From positions 12,480,485-12,544,484 of the forward strand of contig NC_087163.1 of assembly GCF_035594125.1 (NCBI RefSeq): a stretch of 64,000 nt of DNA, written 5' to 3'. A model generated the notes under the pieces. It did not search any database. It saw only the letters and a program-made list of their open reading frames with translations, and had not been told where the DNA came from. Both the position numbers and the translations under genes were made by a program. This document shows positions 11,211-24,923 of the stretch, piece by piece (positions within the stretch are counted from its first letter, which is position 1; every line of letters begins with the position of its first letter). Source of the DNA: Scylla paramamosain. Taxonomy: Eukaryota; Arthropoda; Malacostraca; Decapoda; Portunidae.

Positions 11211-14200
11211 CAAAAACACTAAAAGGCAAGTTCTTCGTAAAAGTTGGTTTTATTCCCATGTAATGTGATTGCCTTGCTTTTTAGTGCTTTATTGCCTAAC
11301 ACGCTCAAAAACACCCAAGGACACTTTTCTGGTAATGTCATTTTTTTCCCATATAAAGCTAGTTTCGCATGGAATTTGGGGTTTTGGTAACTAAGAATGT
11401 AAAAAAAAAACACTCAAAATACACGCATTTAGTAAGGTTGTTCTGTAACTTGATTAAGAGTGTTATTCATGAGTTTCAGTATTTTGGTTTGTGTTTTTTG
11501 CCTTGTGATTCTGGTGAAACTATAAAATATTCATGATACTTTTTTCTCGTTATGTTAAACACTCATTATACACGTTTCTCGTTATGTCCTTTTTTTCCCT
11601 TATATAGAGTGCTTCGCATCCATATTCGCGTTTTTTTTTTATGTAACAAGCTCAAGAACACACAAAATATAGTTTTTAGGTAATGTTATTTTATTTCTTC
11701 ATATTGGTCGGTTTGCATCCATTTTAGCGTTTTTCTACGTAAATCTTTTAAAAGACACGTTTCCAGTAATTTTGTTTTGGATTTCCATATAGAGTGACTT
11801 TCATATTATTTATCGTTTTGGTGCCTAACATTCTTTTTGATGCCTTTTGCTTCCCAATATAGAGTGCTTTCCATCCATTTTCGCGTTTTTTGTAGGTAAC
11901 AATTTCAAAAACACTCAAAATATACCTATTTCTTTATTTTGGTTGGTTTGCATCCGTTTTAGCGTTTTCTACGTAAAACACCGAAAAGACACGTTTTCAA
12001 TCATTTTGTTTTGGATTCCCATATAGACTGACTTCCTTGGGTTTTATCATGTTGGTTCCTAACATGCTGAAAAACACTCATAAGACAGTTTTCTGGCAAA
12101 GACGTTTAATTTGCCTATATAGGTGGCTTTGCATGCAATTTAGAGGTTTGTTACATAACAGTCCGAAAAAAAACTTTAAATTTAACTTTTTTGATAATGT
12201 TCTTATTTCATATAATTTCCTGAACTTTGCCCGAGTTTTGGCACCTCCTTACCTGTGAAGATGAATAGAAATGAAAAAAAATATCCTACTTTTTTTTTTT
12301 CTCAATAAAGAGTGTAATTTGTGGCTTTTAGCTTTTTCGTACTAAATGAACTTAAAAACACTCATAATACACGTTTCTCGTAATGTCCTTTCCTTTCCAA
12401 AAAATAGGGTTCTTTGCATGTATTTAAGCGTTTTTATTGGTAACATGATCAAAAACACTCAAAATACATGTTTTGGTAATGTTATTCTGTTTCACCATAA
12501 AGTGTATTTTTCATGCATTTTAGTGTTTTGGTATATAAGGAGCTCAAATACACTTAAAGGCAAGTTCTTGTTAAAAATTGTTTTTATTCCAGTGTAATGT
12601 GATTGCCCTCTTTTTTAGTGCTTTATTGCCTATCACGCTCAAAAACACTCAAAAGACACTTTTCTGGTAAAGTCATTTTTTTCCCACAAATCTATTTTCG
12701 CATGCAATTTGGGGTTTTGGTAACTAAGAATGTGAAAAGCACTCAAAATACACGCATTAATTAAGGTTGTTCTGTTTCTCAATTAGGAGTGTTATACACG
12801 AGTTTTAGCATCTAAGTATCTAGGAAACCTCTCCATATACACGAGATTTTGCGTTTTTTGCCTTGTTCTTTTGAACTATAAAACATTCATTATACACTTT
12901 TCTTGCAATATCCTTTTGTTTCGCAATATAGAGTGCTTTGCATCAATTTTCGCGTTTTTTGTAGGTAACAAGCTCAAAAACAATGAAAATATACCTTTTT
13001 AGTAACGTTTTTCTATTTCTTGATATTGGTTGCTTTGCATCCGTTTCAGCGTTTTTCTACGTAAAACACTGAGAAGACACGTTTTCAGTAACTTTGCTTT
13101 GGATTCCCATATAGAGTGAGTTCCTTATTATTTATCGTTTTGGTGCCTAACATGCTAAAAAAAAAACACTCAAAACACAGATTTCTGGTAAGGTCGTTTA
13201 ATTTCCTAATATAGGAGGCTTTGCATGCACTTTAGGGTTTGGTACATAACAGTCCGAAAAAAAAGCTGAAATTAACTTTTTTGATAATATTCTTTTATCA
13301 TACGATTGCCCTGAATTTTCCCAGAATTTTGGCATCTCGGTACTATGAAGATGAATAACAAAAAAAAAAAAAAAAAAAGTCCTATTTTTTTTTTTTTTTA
13401 TTATTGATTTTCTAAATAAAGAGTGTTATATGTGGGTTTTAGCTTTTTGGTACTTAAGGAACTTAAAAACACTTATAATACACATTTCTCGTAATGTCCT
13501 TTCGTTTCGCAAACATAAGGTTCTTTGTATGTATTTAAGCGTTTTTATAGATAACATGATTAAAACCCTCAAAATATATGTTTTTGGTAATATTATTCTG
13601 TTTCTCCATTAAAGGTGTTTTGCATGCGTTTTAGGGTTTTGGTATGTGATGAGCTCAAAAACACTTAAAGGCAAGTCGTTTTTATTCCCATGTAATGTGA
13701 TTACCCTGGTTTTTAGTGCTTTATTGCCTAACACGCTCAAAAACACTTAGCTAGTTTTGCATGGAATTTGGGGTTTTGGTAAGGTTGTTCTATTTCTTAA
13801 TTAAAAGTGTTATTCATGAGTTCCAGCATTTCGGTATGTAAGAAACTTTTCTAATACACACATTTCGTTTCGTTTCAAAATTAAAAGTGTTATTCATGAG
13901 TTTCAGCTTTTTAGTATGTAATAAACTTCTTTATGTACACGAGTTTTTGAGCTTTTTACCTTGTGGTTCTTGTCAAACTATAAAACACTCATACACGTTT
14001 CTCGTAATGTCCTTTTCTTTGCCAATATAAAGTGCTTTCCATCCATTTTTGCATTTTTTGTAGGTAACAAGCTCAAAAACATATCAAAATATATCGTTTT
14101 AGCGTTTTTCTACGTAAATCACTGAAAAGACACATTTTCAGTAATATTGTTGAAATTGCTGAAAAACACTCAAAAGACAGGTTTCTGGTAAAGTCGTGTA

Positions 14201-15808
14201 ATTTCCCCATATAGGTGGATTTGCATACACTTCAGGATTTGTACATAACTCCGGAAAAGCTAAAATTATTATTTTTTTGTTTTTTTTTTTACAAAATTTC
14301 CAGGAATTTCGAAAGAATTTTGGCATCTCGGTACCTATGAAGATGAATAACAAAAAAAAAAAAAAAATAATTATCTCTATAAAGAGTGTTATTTGTGGGT
14401 TTTATCTTTTTGGTACTTGAGGAACTTAAAAACACACATAATACACAATTTTCGTAATGTCCTTTTGTTATACAAACATAGGGTTCTTTACATGTATTTA
14501 AGCGTTTTTATAGGTTACATGATCAAAAACACTCAAAATACATGTTTTGGTAATGTTATTATGTTTCTCCATAAAGGGTGTTTTGCATGCGTTTTAGCGA
14601 TTTAGTATGTAAGGAGGTAGAAAACACTTAAAGGCAAGTTCTTCGTAAAATTGTTCTACTTTTTAGTGCTTTATTGCATATTACGCTCAAAAACACTAAA
14701 AAGACTCTTTTTTGGTATTGTCATTTTTTTTTTCCCACATGAAGGTAGTTTCGCATGTAATTTTGCATTTTCATAACTAAGAATGTGAAAAACACTCGAA
14801 ATACACAATTTGGTGAGGTAGTTCTGTTTATTGATTAAAAGTGTTATTCATGCATTTCATCATTTCGGTATGTAAGAAATTTCTCTATATACACGAGATT
14901 TTGCGTTTATTGCCTTGTGGTTCTTTTAAAACTATAAAACACTCATTATACACGTTTTTCGTAATGTCCTTTTGTTTCCTAATATAGGGTACTTTATATC
15001 CATTTTTGCATTTTTTGTTGGTAACAAGCTCAAAAACACTCAAAATATATTTTTTTGGTAACGTTATTCTATTTCCTCATATAGGTTGGTTTGCATCCGC
15101 TTGAGTGTTTTCTATGTAAAACACTGAAAAGACACGTTTTCACTAATTTTGTTTTGCATTCACATATTGACTGACTTCCATATTATTTATCGTTTTGGTG
15201 CCTAACATGCTAAAAAACACTGAAAAGACAGGTTTCTGTTAAAATCGTTTAACTTCCCTATATAGGTGTCTTTGTATGCTATTTAGGGTTTGGTACATAT
15301 GAATCCGAAAAAAAAGCTATAATTAACTTTTTTGGTAATGTTCTTTTTTCCACATAAATTCCCTGAATTTTGGCAGAATTTTGGCATCTCGGTACCTATA
15401 AGGATGAATAACAAAAAAAAATCCCATTTTTTTTTGTTTATTTTTTTTCTAAATAAAGAGTGTTATTTGTGGGTTTTAGCTTTTAGGTACTAAAGGAACT
15501 TAAAAAGCATATATAATACACGTTTCTCGTAATGTCCTTTCGATTCCCAAACATAAGGTTCTTTGCATGTATTTAAGCGTTTTTATAGATAATATGATCA
15601 AAAACACTTAAAATACATGTATTTGGTAATATTATTCTGTTTTTTCCATAAAATGTATTTTGCATGATTTTTTAGCGTTTTGGTATGTAAGGAGCTCAAA
15701 AACACTTGAAGGCAAGTTCTTGGTAAAATTTGGTTTTATTCCCATGTAATGTGATTGCCCTTCGTTTTAGTGCTTTATTTCGTAACACGCTCAAAAACAC
15801 TCAAAAGA
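11211..15808 (+). repeat. Forward satellite HOR array
   Basis: J landmarks near 12245, 13338, 14329 and 15390. A distinctive junction at about 11826-11855 joins subunit I ('gcctaaca') to the end of F ('ttttgcttcccaatatag') and then restarts G, duplicating G-I; the same junction occurs near 25525, 38715 and 51003. The unit near 14100-14340 is the variant with fused H and I subunits ('gttgaaattgctgaaaaac'). No gene is visible. Confidence 0.92.
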
Positions 15809-16277
15809 CATGCAAGGCCTCGCATATGAAGAAATAAGAGACCTTACCAGAAAACGGTCTTTTGAGTGTTTTTCAGCATGTTAGGCACCAAAACGATAAA
15901 TAATAAGGAACTCACTCTATGAGGGAATCCAAAAGAAAATTACTGAAAACGTGTCTTCTCAGTGTTTTACGTAAAACTGATGCAAACCAACCAATATCAA
16001 GAAGCAGAAAAACATTACCAAAAATATATATTTTGAGTGTTTTTGAGCTTGTTACATACAAAAAAAAAAACACAAAATTGATAAAAAACACTGTATATTT
16101 GGAAACAAAGGGACATTGCGAGAAAAGTGTATAATGAATGTTTTATAGTTCAAAAAAATCACAAGCCGAAAAACGCAAAAACTCGTGTATATGGAGAAGC
16201 TTCCTAGATACTAAAATGCTGAAACTCATGAATAACACTCTTAATTGAGAAACAGAAAAACCTTACTAAATGCGTGT
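15809..16277 (-). repeat. Inverted satellite block, long type
   Basis: From 'catgcaaggcctcgcatatg' to 'aaatgcgtgt', reverse-complement J to E. Subunit H is shortened here (a deletion within the 'tttacgtaaaactgatgc' stretch), which separates this block from the one at 10757. Confidence 0.87.
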
Positions 16278-18513
16278 CAAAAACACTAAAAGGCAAGTTT
16301 TTCGTAAAAGTTGGTTTTATTCCCATGTAATGTGATTGCCCTGCTTTTTAGTGCTTTATTGCTTAACATGCTCAAAAACACTCAGACACTTTTCTGGTAA
16401 TGTCATTTTTTTCCCACATAAAGTTAGTTTCGCATGGAATTAGGGGTTTTGGTAACTAAGAATGTAAAAAAAGCACTCAAAATACACGCATTTAGTAAGG
16501 TAGTTCTGTTTCTCAATTAAAAGTGTTATTCATGCATTTCAGCATTTTGGTATGTAAGAAACTTCTCTATATACACGAGTTTTTGCGTTTTTTGCCTTGT
16601 GGTTCGTGTGAAACTATAAAATACCCATTATACACGTTTCTCGTAATGTTTTTTTGTTTCCCAATATAGAGTGCTTTCCATCCATTTTCGCATTTTTTCT
16701 AGGTAACAAGCTGAAAAAAACTCAAAATATATCTTTTTGGTAATGTTATTCTATTTCTTCATATTGGTTGGTTTGCATCCGTTTTAGCGTTTTTCTTCGT
16801 AAATGACTGAAAAGACACGTTTTTAGTAAAATTGTTGAAATTGCTGAAAAAAACACTCAAAAGACAGATTTCTGGTAAAGTCTTGTAATTTCCCCATATA
16901 GATTGCTTTGCATGCACTTCTGGGTTTAGTACATAATTCCGGAAAAAAGCTAAATTTTTTTTTTATATGTCCTTTCGTTTCACAGACATAGGGTTCTTTG
17001 CATGTATTTAAGCGTTTTTATAGGTAACATGGACAAAAACATTCAAAATACATGTTTTTGGTAATGTTATTCTGTTTCTCCATAAAGGGTGTTTTGCATG
17101 CGTTTTAGCGTTTTGGTATGTAAGAAGTTAAACACACTTAAAGGCAATTTCTTCTTAAAAGTTAGTTTTATTCCTATATAATGTGATTATTCTGTTTTTT
17201 AGTGCATTGTTGCATATCACGCTCAAAAACACTCAAAAGACACTTTTCTGATAATGTCATTTTTTTCCCACATAAAGCTAGTTTCGCATGTAATTTGGGA
17301 TTTTCGTAACTAAGAATGTGAAAAACACTCAAAATACACACATTTGGTAAGGTAGTTCTGTTTCTCAATTAAAAGTGTTATTCATGAGTTTTAACATTTT
17401 TTATGTAAGAAACTTCTGTATATATACGAGTTTTTGCGTTTTTTGTCTTGTGGTTCTTGTGAAACTATAAATTAATCATTATACACGTTTCTCTAAATGT
17501 CCTTTTGCTTCCCAATATAGAGTGCTTTTACATCCATTTTCGCGTTTTTCCTAGGTAAAAAGCTCAAAAACACTTTTTGGTAATGTTATTCTATTTCTTC
17601 ATATTTTTTCTACGTGAAACACTGAAAAGACACGTTTGCAGTAATTTTGTTTTGGATTCACATATTGACTGACTTCCATATTATTTATCGGTTTGGTGCC
17701 TAACATGCTGAAAAACACTGAAAAGACAGGTTTCTGGTAAACTCGTTTAATTTCCTCATATAGGTGGCTTTGCATGTACTTTAGGGTTTGGTAAATAACA
17801 ATCCGAATAAAAGCTACAATTAACTTCTTTGATAATGTTCTTTTTTCCTCATAAATTTCCTGAATTTTGGCAGAATTTTGGCATCTCCGTACTTATGAAA
17901 ATCAATACAAAAAAAATGCAATTTTTTATTTATTTATTTTTTATTTTTTCTCTTTAATGAGTGTTATTTGTGGTTTTTAACGTTTTGGTACATAAAAAAA
18001 TTAAAAACAGTCATAATACACGTTTCTCGTAATGTCCTTTCGTTTCCGAAAGATAGGTTTCTTTGCATGTATTTAAGCGTTTTTATAGGTAACATGATCA
18101 AAAACACTTAAAACATGTTTTATGTAATGTTTTTCTACTTCTCCATAAAGGAGTGTTTTGCAGGCGTTTTAGCGTTTTGGTATGTAAAGAGCTCAAAACA
18201 CATAATGGCAAGTTCTTGGTCAAAGTTGGTTTTATTTCCATGTAATGTGATTGCTCTGCTTTTTAGTGCTTTATTGCCTAACACGCTGAAAAACACTCAA
18301 AAGACACTTCTGGTAATGTCATTTTTTTTTTTTCCCACATAAAGCTAGTTTCGCATGCTTTTTGGGATTTTGCTAAGAATGTGAAAAACACTGAAAATAC
18401 ACGCTTTTGGTAAGGTTTTTCTTTTTCTCAATAAAGATTGTTGTTATTCACGAGTTTCAGCATTTTGGTATCTAAGAAACTTCTTTATATACACGAGTTT
18501 TTGCGTTTTTTGC

Positions 18514-18537
18514 CTTGTGGTTCTTGTGAACCACAAG
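18514..18537. other. Perfect 10-bp hairpin replacing part of subunit F
   Basis: CTTGTGGTTC, a 4-base loop, then GAACCACAAG. Normal F subunits read 'gtggttcttgtgaaactataaaac' in two pieces: the left arm is normal, but the right arm has replaced 'actataaa' with a reverse-complement copy of the left arm. This is the signature of a local template switch. It is present in the duplicate at 45398-45421. Confidence 0.8.
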
Positions 18538-19283
18538 TTCTTTTGCTCGAAAAAAATAAGACACTCATTATACACGTTTCTCGTAATGTCCTTTTGTTTC
18601 CCAATAGGGAGTGGTTTGCATCCATTTTCACCTTTTTTGTAGGTAACAAGCTCAAAAACACTCAAAATATACCTTTTTGGTAATGTTATTCTATTTTTTT
18701 TTTTTCATATTGGTTGGTTTGCATCCGATTTAGCGTTTTTCTACGTAAAACACCGAAAGACACGTTTTCAGTAATTTTTTTTTCTCATATAAAGTGACTT
18801 CAATGTTATTTGTCGTTTTGGTGCCTAACATGCTGATAAACACTCATAAGACAGTTTTCTGGCAAAGACATTTGATTTCCCCATATAGGTGATTTTCCAC
18901 GCACTATAGGGTTTGCTACATAACAGTCGAAGAAAAAAAAGCTAAAATTATCTTTTTTGATAATGTTCTTATTTCACAAAATTTCATGAATTTTGCCCGA
19001 ATTTTGGCATCTCGGTACCTGTGAAGATGAAAAAGAAAGAAAAAAAATACGGTATTTTTTTTATTTATTTATTTTTTTCTCAATAGAGTTTTATTTGTGC
19101 CTTTTAGCTTTTTGGTAAATAATGATCTTAAAAACACTCGTAATACACGTTTCTCGCTATATCCTTTCATTTCCCAAAAATAGGGTTCTTTGCATGTATT
19201 TAAGCGTTTTTATTGGTAACATGATCAAAAACACTCAAAATATATGTTTTTGGTAATGCTATTCTCTTTCTCCATAAAGTGTG

Positions 19284-19311
19284 TTTTGCATGCGTTTTAG
19301 CGCATGCAAAA
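19284..19311. other. Perfect 11-bp hairpin in subunit C
   Basis: TTTTGCATGCG, 6-base loop, CGCATGCAAAA. Typical C subunits continue with 'cgttttggtatataagg'; here that segment is replaced by a reverse-complement copy of the preceding box, followed by the normal 'aaggagct'. It lies just outside the long duplication and has no counterpart near 46180. Confidence 0.8.
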
Positions 19312-22300
19312 AGGAGCTTAAAACACTTAAAGGCAAGTTCTTGGTAAAAATTTATTTTATTGCCATGTAAAGTGATTCCCCTGCTTTTTAGTGCTTTATT
19401 GCCTATCACGCTCAAAAACACTCAAAAGACATTTTTCTGGTAATGTCATATTTTTCCCACATAAAACTGGTTTCGCATGCGATTTGGGATTTTGGTAACT
19501 AAGAATGTGAAAAGCAGTCAAAATACACGCATTTAGTGAAGTTGTTCTGTTTCTCAATTAAGAGTGTTATTCATGAGTTTCAGCATTTTGGTATATAGGA
19601 AACTTCTCCATATACAGGAGTTTTTAAGTTTTTTGCCTTGTGATTTTTTTGAACTATAAAACATTCATTATACACTTTTCTCGCAATGTCCCTTTGTTTC
19701 CCAATATAGAGTGCTTTGTATCAATTTTCGCGTTATTTTGTAGGTAATAAGATCAAAAACACTCAAAATGTACCTTTTTGGTAATATTTTTCTACTTCTT
19801 CATATTGATTGGTTTGCATCCGTTTTAGCGTTTTTCTATGTAAAACAATGAGAAGACACGTTTTCAGTATATGGTTTGCCATATAGAGTGAGTTCCTTAT
19901 TATTTATCGTTTTGGTGCCTAACATGCTGAAAAACACTCAAAACAGAATTCTGGTAAGGTCGTTTAATTTCCTCATATAGGAGGCTTTGCATGCACTTTA
20001 GTGTTTGGTACATAATAGTCCGAAAAAAAAGCTAATATCAACTTTTTTTGATAATATTCTCTTTTCATATAATTGCCCTAATTTTTCCCAGAATTTTGGC
20101 ATCTCGGTACCTATGAAGTTGAATAACAAAAAAAAAAAGAAAAGAAAATCCTTTTCTTTATTTATTTATTTTTTATTTTTTATTTTTTCTACATAACGAG
20201 TGTTATTTGTGGGTTTTAGCTTTTTAGTAGTCAAGGAACTTAAAAACACTCACAATTCACGTTTCTCGTAATGTCCTTGTTTCCCAAACATAAGGTTCTT
20301 TGCATATATTTAAGCGTTTTTATAGATAACATGATAAAAAACACCCAAATTACATGTTTTTGGTAATGTTATTCTGTTTCTCCATAAAGTTTGTTTTGCA
20401 TGCGTTTTAGCGGTTTAGTATATAAGTAGCTCAAAAACACTTAAAGGCAAGTTCTTGATAGAAATTGGTTTTATTCAAATGTAATGTGATTGCCCTGCTT
20501 TTTAGTGCATTATTGCCTATCACGCTCAAAAACACTCATAAGACATTTTCTGGTAATGTCATTTTTTTCTCTCATAAAGCTGGTTTCGCATGCAATTTGG
20601 GGTTTTGGTAACTAAAAATGTAAAAAGCTCTCAAAATACATGCATTTAGTAAGGTTGTTCTGTTTCTCAATTAGGAATGTTATTCATGAGTTTAAGCATT
20701 TTGGTATCTAGGAAACTTCTCCATATCCACAAGTTTTTGCGTTTTCTGCCTTTTGGTTCTTTTGAACTATAAAACACTCATTATACACTTTTCTTGCAAT
20801 GTCCTTTTCTTTATTATTTATTTATTTTATAGAGTGCTTTGCATCAATTTTCGCGTTTTTTGTAGGTAACAAGCTCAAAAACACTCAAAATATACATTTT
20901 TGGTAATGTTTTTCCATTTTTTTTTATATTGATTGGTTTGCATCCGTTTTAGCGTTTTTCTACATAAATCACTGAGAAGACACGTTTTCAGTAGTTTTGT
21001 TTTGGATTCCCATATAAAGTGAGTTACTTATTTATTTATCGTTTTGGTGCCTAAAATTCTGAAAAAACACTCAAAAGACAGATTTCTTTTAAGGTCGTTA
21101 ATTTCCTCATATAGGAGGCTTTGCATGCACTTTAGGGTTTGGTAGATAACAGTTCGAAAAAAAAGCTGAAATTAACTTTTTTGATAATATTCTTTTATCA
21201 CATAATTGCCCTGAATTTTCCCAGAATTTTGGCATGTCGGTACCTATGAATATGAATTACAAAAAAAAAAAAAATCGTATTTATTTTAATTTTTTAATTT
21301 TTTTATTTTCTAAATAAAGAGTGTTATTTGTGGGTTTTAACTTATTGGTACTTAAGGAACTTAAAAAACACTCATAATACACGTTTCTCATAATGTCCTT
21401 TTGGTTCCCAAACATAATGTTCTTTGCATGTACTTTAGCGTTTTTATAGATAACATGATCAAAAACACTCAAAATACATGTTTTTGGTAATGTTATTCTG
21501 TTTCTCCATAAAATTTGTTTTGCATGCGTTTTAGCGGTTTGTTATATAAGGAGCTCAAAAACACTTTAAAGGCAAGTTTTTGGTATAAATTGGTGTTATT
21601 CCAATGTAATATGATTGCCCTGCTTTTTAGTGCTTTATTGCCTCTCACGCTCAAAAACACTTAAAAGACACTTTTCTGGTAATGTCATTTTTTTCTCACA
21701 TAAAGGTGGTTTTGCATGCAATTTGGGATTTTTGGTAACTAAGAATGTGAAAAGCACTCAAAATACACGCATTTAGTAAGGTTGTTCTGTTTCTCAATTA
21801 AGAGTGTTATTTATGAGTTTCAGCATTTTGGTATCTAGGAACCTACTCCATATCCACGAGTTTTTGTGTTTTTTGCCTTTTGGTTCGTTTGAATTAAAAA
21901 AACTCATCATACACTTTTCTTGCAAAGTCCTTTTCTTTTCTAATATAGAGTGCTTTGCATCAATTTTCCCGTTTTTTGTCGGTAACAAGCTCAAAAACAT
22001 TCATAATATACCTTTTTGGTAATGTTTTTCTATTTCTTGATATTGGTTGGTTTCAATCCGTTTTAGCGTTTTTCTACGTAAAACACTGAAAAGACACGTT
22101 TTGAGCAATTTTGTTTTGGATTCTCATATAGAGTGAGTTACTTATTATTTATCGTTTTGGTGCCTAGCATGCTGAAAAACACTTAAAACACAGATTTTTG
22201 GTAAGGTCGTTTAATTTCCTCATATAGGAGTCTTTGGATGCACTTTATGGTTTGGTATATAACAGTCCGAAAAAAAAACGCTAAAATTAACTTTTTCAGT

Positions 22301-24470
22301 AATTTTCTTTTATCATATAATAGCCCTGAATTTTCCCAGAATTTTGGCATCTCGGTACCTATGAAGATGAATAACAAAAAAAAAAAAAATAATAAATCCT
22401 ATTTTTTTTTTATTTTCTTCAAATAAAGTGTTATTGGTGGGTTTTAACTTTTTGGTACTTAAGTAACTTAAAAACACTTATAATACACATTTCTCGTAAT
22501 GTCCTTTTGTTTCGCAAACTTAAGGTTCTTTGTATGTATTTAAGCGTTATTATAGATAACATGATAAAAACCATCAAAATTTATGTTTTTGGTAATTTTA
22601 TTCTTTCTCCATAAAAAGTGCTTTGCATGCGTTATAGCGTTTTGGTATGTAATGAGCTCAAAAACACTTAAAGGCAAATTCTTGGTAAAAGTTGTTATTA
22701 TTCCCATGTAATGTGATTACCCTGCTTTTTAGTGCTTTATTGCCTAACACTCTAAAAAACACTCAAAAGACACTTTTCTGGTAATATCATTTTTTTTCCC
22801 ACATAAAGCTAGTTTTGCATGGAATTTGGGGTTTTGGTAACTAAGAATGTGAAAAAAAAAACTCAAAACACAGGCATTTAGTAAGGTTGTTCTATTTCTT
22901 AATTAAAAGTGTTATTCATGAGTTCCAGCATTTTGGTATGTAAGAAACTTTTCTTCTACACACATTTGGTAAGGTATTTCTGTTTCAAAATTAAAAGTGT
23001 TATTCATGAGTTTCAGCTTTTTGGTATGTAAGAAACTTCTTTATGTACACGAGTTTTTGAGCTTTTTAACTTGTGGTTCTTGTCAAACTATAAAACACTC
23101 ATACACGTTTCACGTAATGTCCTTTTCTTCGCCAATATGAAGTGCTTTCCATCCATTTTTGCATTTTTTGTAGGTAACAAGCTCAAAAACACATAAAAAT
23201 ATATCTTTTTGGTAATGTTATTCTATTTCTTCATATTGGTTAGTTTACATCCGTTTTAGCGTTTTTCTACGTAAATCACTGAAAAGACACGTTTTCAGTA
23301 ATATTGTTGAAATTGCTGAAAAACACTCAAAAGACAGGTTTCTGGTAAAGTCGTGTAATTTCCCCATATAGGTGGATTTGCATACACTTCAGGGTTTGTA
23401 CATAACTCCGGAAAAAAACTAAAATTATTTTTTTATATAATTTTTTTTTTTTTTACAAAATTTCCATTAATTTTGCCAGAATTTTGCCATCTCGGTACCT
23501 ATGAAGATGAATAACGAAATTTTTTTTCTTTCTATAAAGAGTGTTTTTGTGGGTTTTAGCTTTTTGGTACTTAAATAACTTAAAAACACTCATAATACAT
23601 GATTTTTGTAATGTCCTTTTGTTATACAAACATAAGGTTCTTTACATGTATTTAAGCGTTTTTATAGGTAACATGATCAAAAACACTCAAAATACATGTT
23701 TTTGATAATGTTATTCTGTTTCTCCATAAAGGGTGTTTTGCCTGCGTTTTAGCGATTTGGTATGTATGGATTTAAAAAACACTTAAAGGCAAGTTCTTCG
23801 TAAAAGTTGGTTTTATTCCCATATAATGTGATTGTTCTGCTTTTTAGTGCTTTGGTGCATATCACGCTCAAAAACACTAAAAAGACACTTTTTTGGAAAT
23901 GTCATTTTTTTTCCCACATGAAGGTAGTTTCGCATATAATTTGGCATTTTCGTAACTAAGTATGTGAAAAACACTCAACTTTTTTTTCGTAATGTTCTTT
24001 TTCCACATAAATTCCCAAATTTTGGCAGAATTTTGGCATCTCGGTACCTATGAAGATGAATATAAAAATTTTTTAAAAATCCCATTTTCTTATTTTTTTA
24101 TTCATTATTTTTTTTTCTAATGAGTGTTATTTGTGGGTTTTAGCTTTTTGGTACTGAAAGAACTTAAAAATCACTCATAATACATGTTTCTCGTAATGTT
24201 CTTTCGTTTCCGAAACATAAGGTTCTTTGCATGTATTTAAGCGTTTTTATAGATAGCATGATCAAAAACACTCAAAATACATATATTTGGTAATGTAATT
24301 CTGTTTCTCCATAAAATGTATTTTGCATGCGTTTTAGCGTTTTTGTACGTAAGGAGCTCAAAAACACTTAAAGGCAAGTTTTTGGTAAAATTTGGTTTTA
24401 TTCCCATGTAATGTGATTGCCCTGGCTTTTAGTGGTTTATTCCGTAACACGTCCAAAAACACTGAAAAGA

Positions 24471-24923
24471 CATGCAAAGCGTCCCATATGAGGAAATTAA
24501 AGACCTTACCAGAAATCTGTCTTTTGAGTGTTTTTCAGAATGTTAGGCACCAAAACGATAAATAATAAGGAACTCACTCTATGTGGGAATCCAAAAGGAA
24601 ATTAGTGAAAACGTGTCTTTTTCAGTGTTTTAAGTAGAAAAACACTAAAACTGATACTAACCAACCAATATCAAGAAGCAGAAAAACATTACCAAAAATA
24701 TATATTTTGAGTTTTTTTGAGCTTGTTACCTACAAAAAAACGGGAAAATGGATACAAAGCACTCTATATTGGGAAACAAAGGGACATTGCGAGAAAAGTG
24801 TACAATAAATAATTTATAGTTCAAAAAAACCACAAGGCAAAAAACGCAAAAACTCGTGTATATGCTGAAACTCATGAATAACACTCTTAATTGAGAAACA
24901 GAGGAACCTTACTAAATGCGTGT
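24471..24923 (-). repeat. Inverted satellite block, long type
   Basis: From 'catgcaaagcgtcccatatg' to 'aaatgcgtgt'; reverse-complement J to E with the same two junctions as 10757-11210. It is most similar to that block ('gcgtcccat') and is likewise followed 1.05 kb later by the I-to-G junction near 25525. Confidence 0.87.

Larger units (their letters stand above)
1..19023 (+). repeat. Long near-identical duplication, copy 1
   Basis: This stretch matches 26903-45906 base for base apart from a handful of differences. The shift falls stepwise from 26902 at the left end to 26883 at the right end, through a deletion of about 9 bp in copy 2 near 2450/29350 and homopolymer or microsatellite length changes. 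Substitutions I could verify are at 4618, 8521, 11128, 12286, 13592, 14958 and 18354 (copy 2: 31509, 35409, 38015, 39173, 40480, 41843, 45238). The left end is cut by the window edge, so the true duplication may be longer. Beyond 19023 the two copies become ordinary related HORs of roughly 90% identity. Confidence 0.95.
16278..24470 (+). repeat. Forward satellite HOR array
   Basis: J landmarks near 17887, 19013, 20105, 21238, 22354, 23492 and 24043. Two units are internally deleted: near 16940-16970 the J subunit runs straight into subunit A ('tttttatatgtcctttcg'), and near 23977 subunit E is joined to subunit J, leaving only about 550 bp between the landmarks at 23492 and 24043. The first copy of the long duplication ends inside this array at 19023. 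Subunits with fused H and I occur near 16830 and 23310. No gene is visible. Confidence 0.92.
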
